Source: Actinomycetota bacterium (GTDB lineage Bacteria; Actinomycetota; Actinomycetes; Nanopelagicales; Nanopelagicaceae). Taken from it: a DNA stretch of 11,572 nucleotides. A program made the translations under genes and the position numbers. Below, piece by piece: positions 6,662 through 11,572 of the stretch. The notes below the pieces were generated by a model. It was given only the letters and a program-made list of their open reading frames with translations. It had not been told where the DNA came from and did no database searches. Every line of letters starts with the position of its first letter. Positions within the stretch are counted from its first letter, which is position 1. The stretch spans positions 1 to 11,572 of the forward strand of contig CANMCL010000020.1 in the NCBI GenBank assembly GCA_947496345.1, in the 5' to 3' direction.

Positions 6662-7966
6662 ATGATCAGAACGACTCGTCGGAAGTTTCTCGTAGCTTCC
6701 GCGGTGATGGCTGCAACAGCGCTTTCACTTTCTGTGATGCCGGCGCAAGCAATTTCGCCGCGTTCAGAAACTGGCATCACCTCAAACACAATCAAACTCG
6801 GCATCACCTTGCCAATGAATGGCTCAGCTAGTTTCGGTTACAACCAACTTCCAGGCGCAATGAAGGCATATTTTGACTATGTCAATGCAAATGGAGGAGT
6901 GAATGGTCGCAAGATCAGCCTCGTTGTTAAAAATGATGGTTATCTTCCAAGACAGTCCGTTCAGATGACTCAGGATTTACTGAAACAAAATGTGTTCGCC
7001 ATGGTCGGTGCGCTTGGAACAGCAAACAATAAAGCTGTTGCATCTGCAGTAAACCTTGGCCGTCGCGGAGTCCCAAGCCTCTTTGTAAACACTGGCTTCA
7101 GCGGATTCGCAAATCGCACGGCCTACCCAACTTCAAACATGATCTTGCCTTCATACATCATGGAAGCGAAGATGATTGGTAAGTATGTAAATGAAACTTA
7201 CCCAAACAAGAAAGTCTGTATCTTGTACCAAGATGATGATTTCGGTGATGACGCACTCGTCGGCTTCGGTAAGGCATATGGAAATATTCAATTCACTGAA
7301 ACCGTTGCTTACCCATCACTTTCTCAAGGCGTAACCGGAGTTCCAGATAGATGGGTTGGTACGTTTAAGAAAGCGGGCTGTGAAGTACAGATCGTATTTG
7401 GCGTAGCAACAGCAACCTTGTACACAGTACTGGCTGCGGCAAAGATCGCCTATGCACCTAAATGGATCCTCGGTTCTGTTGGTGCTGATATTGCATCAAT
7501 CAACCCTGCGGCCGCTCCATACATAATCGGAGCAACATCGATGTCATTCTTGCCATCTGTTGTAGATCCAAAGGATGAGTACGTGACTCAATTTAAAGAG
7601 ATTCACGCTACTTACAACTCAAAGGCTAAGTTCAACAGCTGGGCGCTTATCGGCATGAATTCAGCATTTGTTACTGTTCAGGCCCTGCAAGCAGCCGGCA
7701 AGAACTTAACTCGCAAATCACTTCTTGCAGCCATTGATAACAATGGTTCAAAATTTGCTAGCGCTGGATTAGTTCCTCTGAACTACTCAAAGACAAGCAA
7801 TGTTGGTTACAACGGTTACTGGTTCGGTACTTTCAACCGTACTGGCGATCTTGTTCCTAACGACACATTCACATACACGCCTTACACCACAGATTCTGGT
7901 ACTGGCGATGTTGTGAAATCAACTTATTCTCGTCCAAAGATGCCTGCGAAGGGATTGCCTAACTAA
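6662..7966 (+). CDS. livK: LivK-type extracellular substrate-binding protein with Tat-like signal peptide
   Basis: Binding protein of the HAAT importer (periplasmic-binding fold type I); it should capture the solute outside the membrane and deliver it to LivHM. The 434 residues begin with a signal: TTRRKFL (4-10) fits the twin-arginine pattern, a hydrophobic stretch follows (about 11-26), and PAQA (27-30) is a type I cleavage site. There is no cysteine in this region, hence no lipobox. The mature part starts the fold with IKLGITLPMNGSASF (44-58), then GAMKAYFDYVNANGGVNGRK, a classic first-helix region, and KVCILYQDDDFGDDAL (184-199), where the second lobe begins. The ligand pocket cannot be read well enough to name a substrate. 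Lysine codons are 16 AAG to 11 AAA. The stop shares one base with the start of the hydrolase. Confidence 0.92.
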   Translation: MIRTTRRKFLVASAVMAATALSLSVMPAQAISPRSETGITSNTIKLGITLPMNGSASFGYNQLPGAMKAYFDYVNANGGVNGRKISLVVKNDGYLPRQSVQMTQDLLKQNVFAMVGALGTANNKAVASAVNLGRRGVPSLFVNTGFSGFANRTAYPTSNMILPSYIMEAKMIGKYVNETYPNKKVCILYQDDDFGDDALVGFGKAYGNIQFTETVAYPSLSQGVTGVPDRWVGTFKKAGCEVQIVFGVATATLYTVLAAAKIAYAPKWILGSVGADIASINPAAAPYIIGATSMSFLPSVVDPKDEYVTQFKEIHATYNSKAKFNSWALIGMNSAFVTVQALQAAGKNLTRKSLLAAIDNNGSKFASAGLVPLNYSKTSNVGYNGYWFGTFNRTGDLVPNDTFTYTPYTTDSGTGDVVKSTYSRPKMPAKGLPN

Positions 7967-9624
7967 TGAGAACTACAACGTTTAAATCACGCGCATTCGC
8001 GCTAGTTTCAACAGCTGCGTTGCTTGCAACGCTCGTAGTTGTAGCACCAGCTAACGCTGCGGCAACAGGTCCAACATGTGATGGAGCAACACCTGTACAA
8101 ACTTGTACCGGTACGACATCTGATGGTGCTCTTTACAAGATGGTTATTCCTGCCACATTCAATGGCACGGTAACAATCTGGTCACACGGATTTGGTACAA
8201 ATACCAACATCCCAGCGGGCCTACTGCCAATATTCCCATTGGGATATCCAATTGATCCACGTCCAGAACTAGCACCTGGAAATAGTGCAGCACTTATTAA
8301 GTACTTAACTGATAAGGGCGTCGCTGTTATGGGTTCTGGTTTCAGTACACAGGCTTGGAACCTTGACGAAGCGGTAAAGACAAACGCTGAACTCGTTGGA
8401 ATCTTCAAGACAAAGTTCACAACAACTAAGAAGGTTGTGGCTTGGGGTTACTCAATGGGTGGCGGAATAACTCAAGCATTTGCTGAGAAGAACCCAGAGT
8501 TACTAGCTGCAGCTGGTGTAATGAATCCAGTTGATTCATGGGCATCACAGAGCAAGTATCTGGTTGACATGCTCTGGCTGATGAAAACTTGGTTTGATCC
8601 ATCAATCAAGCTAACAGGCTATGCAGCAGGCGTACCAGGTGATATGCAAATGATTCAAGATCTCGGTAAGTACTTACTTATTATGCAGTTCTTGGGAAAT
8701 CCTGCAAATATTGCTTCGGGTGCTTGGCCAACAACTTCAAGTGCATCAGGTAAGACTCTTGAAGCTAAAGGAATCCCAGCACGTAGTGCGCTCCTAATGA
8801 TTGGTCGCCTATCTGGCATCAGCACTCAGAGCTCCACATTTGATGGCATCGCCGGACCAGCAACCGCTGCTGCAACTGCTTGGCCACTTGCTTATGCACC
8901 TGCCTACGGAACCCTTGAAAATATCTCAGGAGTTCTTGGATATGCACTTCTCGGTGCACGCGATATGCAAACCAAGATGGGTGGAACCAGTTTTGATAAT
9001 CAGAAGACCGATTATTCAAAGCAGTTGAGCGATGAAGATCGCACTGTTTACAACGCAGGCATGAGCGGTAACACCGCAATCGCTGGAATGTTGCAAACTC
9101 TCAGCCCACTAAACCCAGATGCACCTCGCATCAAGGGTGATGCCGCTGCTATGGCAAAATCAGATTCAACTATGTATCAGAGCACTGGCAAGATAAAAGT
9201 CCCAACGGTAATGATGATCGGTGAACACGATCCAGTAGAACCTGCTGGCATTGTTCAGCGTTACTCCGATCTCTACGAAGTAGAGTTCGCTGCCGCTAAG
9301 GCTGCTGCCTTGAAGGCTTCTCAAAAGAGTGGCTCTTACACAGCACCAGTCCGTAAGTTGCAAGTTCTTTGGGCAACAACGCCTAAGACCTGGTCAAAGT
9401 TTAATGCTGCTGGAAGCCCAATTTCAATTGCGGGAACTCCAGGCACTGGACATACCAACTTCACAACAGCTCATTACTTAACGCTGATTGACACCATGCT
9501 CTCAGCTGCCGAAAATGGCAACCTTCCTTGGAATGCAGCGCAGTTATCGAAAGTTCATAGGGCTAAAAACCTTAAGATCGATCGTGACACGCTCTACCCT
9601 TGGATGAAGTACTACAACCAGTAA
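7966..9624 (+). CDS. Secreted alpha/beta-hydrolase (serine hydrolase), substrate unknown
   Basis: A 552-residue protein with a Sec-type signal peptide: basic start, hydrophobic core at 10-27, cleavage after ANA (29-31). The fold is alpha/beta hydrolase: FNGTVTIWSHGFG (65-77) is the first strand and oxyanion-hole region, AWGYSMGGG (159-167) is the nucleophile elbow with Ser163, MMIGEHDP (416-423) supplies probable acid Asp422, and GTGHTNF (493-499) supplies His496. The stretch between Ser163 and Asp422 is long, about 260 residues, so a large cap or lid domain is likely. Cys38 and Cys47 flank the start of the mature chain and could form a disulfide. The segment SDGALYKMVIPATFNGT resembles uncharacterised secreted hydrolases of other actinobacteria, from memory of that family. 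Esterase, amidase and peptidase activities all fit. The TAATG overlap with livK suggests that it releases what the importer takes up; this is inference. Confidence 0.85.
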   Translation: MRTTTFKSRAFALVSTAALLATLVVVAPANAAATGPTCDGATPVQTCTGTTSDGALYKMVIPATFNGTVTIWSHGFGTNTNIPAGLLPIFPLGYPIDPRPELAPGNSAALIKYLTDKGVAVMGSGFSTQAWNLDEAVKTNAELVGIFKTKFTTTKKVVAWGYSMGGGITQAFAEKNPELLAAAGVMNPVDSWASQSKYLVDMLWLMKTWFDPSIKLTGYAAGVPGDMQMIQDLGKYLLIMQFLGNPANIASGAWPTTSSASGKTLEAKGIPARSALLMIGRLSGISTQSSTFDGIAGPATAAATAWPLAYAPAYGTLENISGVLGYALLGARDMQTKMGGTSFDNQKTDYSKQLSDEDRTVYNAGMSGNTAIAGMLQTLSPLNPDAPRIKGDAAAMAKSDSTMYQSTGKIKVPTVMMIGEHDPVEPAGIVQRYSDLYEVEFAAAKAAALKASQKSGSYTAPVRKLQVLWATTPKTWSKFNAAGSPISIAGTPGTGHTNFTTAHYLTLIDTMLSAAENGNLPWNAAQLSKVHRAKNLKIDRDTLYPWMKYYNQ

Positions 9625-9650
9625 TACATAGGTTGTAATAAAAATCCGAC

Positions 9651-9691
9651 GAAACAGGGGTCGCGCGAAAGCGCGGCCCCTGTTTCTTTTT
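9651..9691 (+). terminator. Strong intrinsic terminator after the liv-hydrolase block
   Basis: A 16-base-pair stem runs from 9651-9666 to 9671-9686, with a GAAA loop (9667-9670). All pairs are Watson-Crick except one T-G at 9661/9676, and the core is GC-rich. It is followed at once by five T residues (9687-9691). It lies 26 bases after the hydrolase stop and 20 bases before tsaE, so it should separate the two transcription units. Confidence 0.95.
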
Positions 9692-9697
9692 CGCTAG

Positions 9698-9711
9698 TAC
9701 CCTTAACCACT
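9698..9711 (+). promoter_or_regulatory. Candidate promoter (-10 TACCCT) giving near-leaderless tsaE mRNA
   Basis: TACCCT at 9698-9703 fits TANNNT and ends 8 bases before the tsaE ATG. A promoter is required here because a strong terminator ends at 9691 and nothing else lies between. No Shine-Dalgarno is present (TAACCACT precedes the ATG), so the message is probably leaderless or nearly so. Any -35 would have to lie within the terminator stem. Confidence 0.55.
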
Positions 9712-10149
9712 ATGAAGATCGCATCAGCACAAGAGATGTTTGATCTCGGTAAAAGACTTGGCGCTCAACTTCGCGCAGGAGATTTGATCCAATTAAATGG
9801 CCCACTTGGTGCTGGCAAGACTGTGCTGGTGCAAGGCATTGGATCGGCACTTGGTTTTACCGAAGTAACTTCGCCTACCTTTGTTATCTCACGTATTCAC
9901 ACCGGGCCACTTTCGCTTATCCACGTTGATACCTACCGCTTACTAGATAGTGGCAAAGCTGCGCTCTATCTTGATGATTTAGATCTAGATTCCGCGCGAG
10001 AAAGTGCTGTCACCGTTATCGAATGGGGCGGGGAAGAATCTACTCGATTATCTGATGAGCGGTTAGAAATCGATATCGATCGCAGCGATGAAGAGCGCCT
10101 TGTAACTTGGCGCGCGATCGGTCCTCGCTGGGCAGGGTTTAAGTTATGA
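9712..10149 (+). CDS. tsaE: tRNA t6A37 biosynthesis ATPase TsaE
   Basis: TsaE is the ATPase that drives the TsaB-TsaD complex during N6-threonylcarbamoyl adenosine (t6A37) synthesis on ANN-decoding tRNAs. The 145-residue length suits the family. Walker A is GPLGAGKT (30-37). The family blocks VTSPTFVI (52-59), HVDTYRL (71-77) and VIEWGG (102-107) are all present; the last two carry the acidic residues for Mg and ATP. It is the first gene after the terminator, and its stop overlaps tsaB as ATGA. Mature, non-horizontal codon use is suggested by a mix of AAA and AAG like that of its neighbours. In other actinobacteria it usually follows alr closely, whereas here 6.4 kb of transporter and hydrolase genes come between. 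Confidence 0.95.
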   Translation: MKIASAQEMFDLGKRLGAQLRAGDLIQLNGPLGAGKTVLVQGIGSALGFTEVTSPTFVISRIHTGPLSLIHVDTYRLLDSGKAALYLDDLDLDSARESAVTVIEWGGEESTRLSDERLEIDIDRSDEERLVTWRAIGPRWAGFKL

Positions 10150-10679
10150 CTATTTCACTTGCAATTGATACTGCAACATCGCGCACGATCGTTGGGATTA
10201 TTGCAGGCGATAAAGTTTTATTTGAAGCCTTTCACGAAGGCGCAACCGAACATGGTTTTGCAATTACTGAACTAGTTACCAAAGCTCTAGAAATCTGCCC
10301 TAAGCCTGATCAAGTAGTTGTTGGTATGGGACCTGGTCCGTTTACCGGTCTGCGCGTGGGAATTACCTTCGCGCATTCATTTGCACTGGCGCGAGAGATT
10401 CCGGTGATTGGCGTTTGCTCACTTGATGCCATTGAAATCAAGGAAAGTGAATACACCGTGGCAATCGATGCGCGGCGCAAAGAAATTTACTGGGCAAAAT
10501 ATAGAGATGGTCTTCGTATTTCTGGCCCCGCGGTGAGCAAGCCCGCTGAGGTCGATAACTTCATTATTGATCAGTACCCCAATTTACAAAAGTTGGTTGT
10601 ACTTAGTACTTCGCAGAATGTTACTGAGCCCATGTATCTGCGCCGCCCTGATGCGGTGCCGACAGCGGAGCGCAGATGA
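10146..10679 (+). CDS. tsaB: tRNA t6A37 biosynthesis protein TsaB
   Basis: TsaB is the non-catalytic partner that holds TsaD in its active form in t6A synthesis. It belongs to the ASKHA fold and opens with LAIDTATSRTIVGI (5-18), followed by the TsaB/TsaD block VVGMGPGPFTGLRVGITFAH (58-77), and AIDARRKEIYWAKY (106-119). At 177 residues it is shorter than most TsaB proteins (about 200-230). The missing length is in the C-terminal half, while the closing YLRRPDAVP, common in the family, is still there. This suggests internal trimming and not truncation. The start overlaps tsaE and the stop overlaps rimI, both as ATGA, with GGAG just before the rimI start. Confidence 0.94.
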   Translation: MTISLAIDTATSRTIVGIIAGDKVLFEAFHEGATEHGFAITELVTKALEICPKPDQVVVGMGPGPFTGLRVGITFAHSFALAREIPVIGVCSLDAIEIKESEYTVAIDARRKEIYWAKYRDGLRISGPAVSKPAEVDNFIIDQYPNLQKLVVLSTSQNVTEPMYLRRPDAVPTAERR

Positions 10680-11134
10680 TTTCCTACCGCGATGCGATAC
10701 AACTTGATCTTCCAGTCTTGGTATCAATGGAGCGCGTGCTCTTTGCAGATTCACCTTGGTCGATGGGGCAATTTAAAGAAGAATTCAAAGGCGTGCCAAA
10801 TTCGCGCTATTTCTTAGTTGCGGTAAACAAGGAAGATCAGATCGTTGGTTATGCCGGAGTTTTGGTTGTGGCACCTGGCGTAGAAGCCGATGTTTTAACC
10901 GTTGGCGTTCTGCCGGAGTATCTACGCCAAGGAATTGCTACCCACTTTATGGCTGAGCTAGAAAAGTGGTCGATTTCAAAGCAAGCCCCAGCGATGATGT
11001 TAGAAGTAGGTACGGAAAATACTGCTGCAATCACGTTATATGAAAAGTTGGGTTATGAAAATATCTCAACTCGTAAAGGTTATTACGGACCTGGTTTAGA
11101 TGCCTTTGTAATGCGTAAGGAGCTCATTTCATGA
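10676..11134 (+). CDS. rimI: RimI-like GNAT N-acetyltransferase
   Basis: A single-domain GNAT enzyme of 152 residues that transfers an acetyl group from acetyl-CoA to a protein N-terminus; the classical target is ribosomal protein S18. The acetyl-CoA loop is LRQGIAT (83-89), after the strand [11 protein letters not shown] (72-82). The RimI-specific C-terminal half is [20 protein letters not shown] (108-127), with Glu110 as likely general base, followed by [18 protein letters not shown] (133-150). Its position between tsaB and tsaD is standard in actinobacteria, where RimI often has a wider N-terminal acetylation range. GGAG lies five bases before the ATG. The stop overlaps tsaD as ATGA. Confidence 0.94.
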   Translation: MISYRDAIQLDLPVLVSMERVLFADSPWSMGQFKEEFKGVPNSRYFLVAVNKEDQIVGYAGVLVVAPGVEADVLTVGVLPEYLRQGIATHFMAELEKWSISKQAPAMMLEVGTENTAAITLYEKLGYENISTRKGYYGPGLDAFVMRKELIS

Positions 11135-11572
11135 GCGAGCCGATTGTTTTAGGAATTGAAACATCTTGCGATGAAACTGCAATCGGAATCGTCCGCGGTC
11201 GAAAGTTGTTGGCAAATGTCATTGCATCTAGCGTTGAAGAACATGCCCGCTTCGGGGGAGTTGTCCCTGAAATCGCTAGCCGCGCACATCTGGAAGCGAT
11301 GTTACCCAGCATTGATAAAGCGGTTCGCGATGCCGGCATTTCACTAAAAGATATTGACGCTGTTGCAGTTACTGCTGGCCCTGGTTTAGTCGGTGCGCTT
11401 TTAGTTGGTGTTGCTTCAGCCAGTGGATTAGCACTGGGCCTTGGCAAACCTTTATATGGAGTAAATCACTTAGCCGCACATATCAGCGTTGATTACTTAA
11501 CTCACGATCTGCCGACTGATCCGACAATTGCTTTATTAGTTAGCGGTGGACACTCATCGCTTTTACAAGTAG
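11131..11572 (+). CDS. tsaD: tRNA t6A37 threonylcarbamoyltransferase TsaD, N-terminal part; 3' end outside window
   Basis: TsaD transfers the threonylcarbamoyl group to A37 of tRNA. The frame stays open to the end of the window, giving 147 of about 340 residues. It starts with [15 protein letters not shown] (6-20), the family hallmark. Further blocks are [14 protein letters not shown] (42-55), [14 protein letters not shown] (80-93) and VNHLAAHI (111-118), whose His113 and His117 are the metal ligands, then [10 protein letters not shown] (135-144). The ATG overlaps the rimI stop. AAGGAG at 11117-11122, eight bases upstream, is one of the clearest Shine-Dalgarno sites in the window. The rest of the catalytic domain is not visible. 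Confidence 0.96.
   Translation, partial: MSEPIVLGIETSCDETAIGIVRGRKLLANVIASSVEEHARFGGVVPEIASRAHLEAMLPSIDKAVRDAGISLKDIDAVAVTAGPGLVGALLVGVASASGLALGLGKPLYGVNHLAAHISVDYLTHDLPTDPTIALLVSGGHSSLLQV

Noticed and set aside
7966..9624. The hydrolase as the conserved cytoplasmic alpha/beta hydrolase found between alr and tsaE in some actinobacteria
   Set aside because: This protein has a clear signal peptide, a much longer lid and overlaps livK, so the shared position looks coincidental. A tree would settle it.

Overview
The window is a gene-dense piece of chromosome with every gene on the + strand. It looks like a small-genome actinobacterium of moderate GC: one 300-base stretch counted by hand gave 48%. 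The backbone glmS – acpS – alr – tsaE – tsaB – rimI – tsaD is a familiar actinobacterial order. The modest GC, 1-4 base gene overlaps and two apparently leaderless starts would suit the freshwater acI/Nanopelagicales group, but that placement is inference. I see no IS element, phage gene, CRISPR array, tRNA or rRNA.

Layout. (1) Bases 1-3235 hold envelope and precursor genes: the 3' part of glmS, a PAP2-type membrane phosphatase, acpS behind a probable leaderless promoter, and alr. (2) Bases 3232-9624 hold a complete ABC importer of the branched-chain/hydrophobic amino acid (HAAT) type in the order livG-livF-livH-livM, then its binding protein livK behind a 77-base leader, then a secreted alpha/beta hydrolase that overlaps livK by one base. 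The block ends in a strong intrinsic terminator at 9651-9691. (3) Bases 9698-11572 hold a new transcription unit, tsaE-tsaB-rimI-tsaD (truncated by the window end), in which each start overlaps the previous stop as ATGA. It makes the t6A tRNA modification machinery plus a protein N-acetyltransferase.

How the genes work together. GlmS supplies glucosamine-6-phosphate for UDP-GlcNAc, Alr supplies D-alanine, and the PAP2 protein may recycle a lipid carrier, so the first block has a cell-wall theme; AcpS activates the acyl carrier protein. The Liv proteins should import a small amino-acid-like solute. The co-transcribed secreted hydrolase may release that solute from a larger amide, ester or peptide outside the cell. 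This hydrolase-plus-importer module, placed between alr and tsaE, is the most interesting part of the window. Two of its parts are unusual: the binding protein has a Tat-like signal peptide and no lipobox, and LivG has a degenerate ABC signature. The true substrate cannot be read from the sequence.
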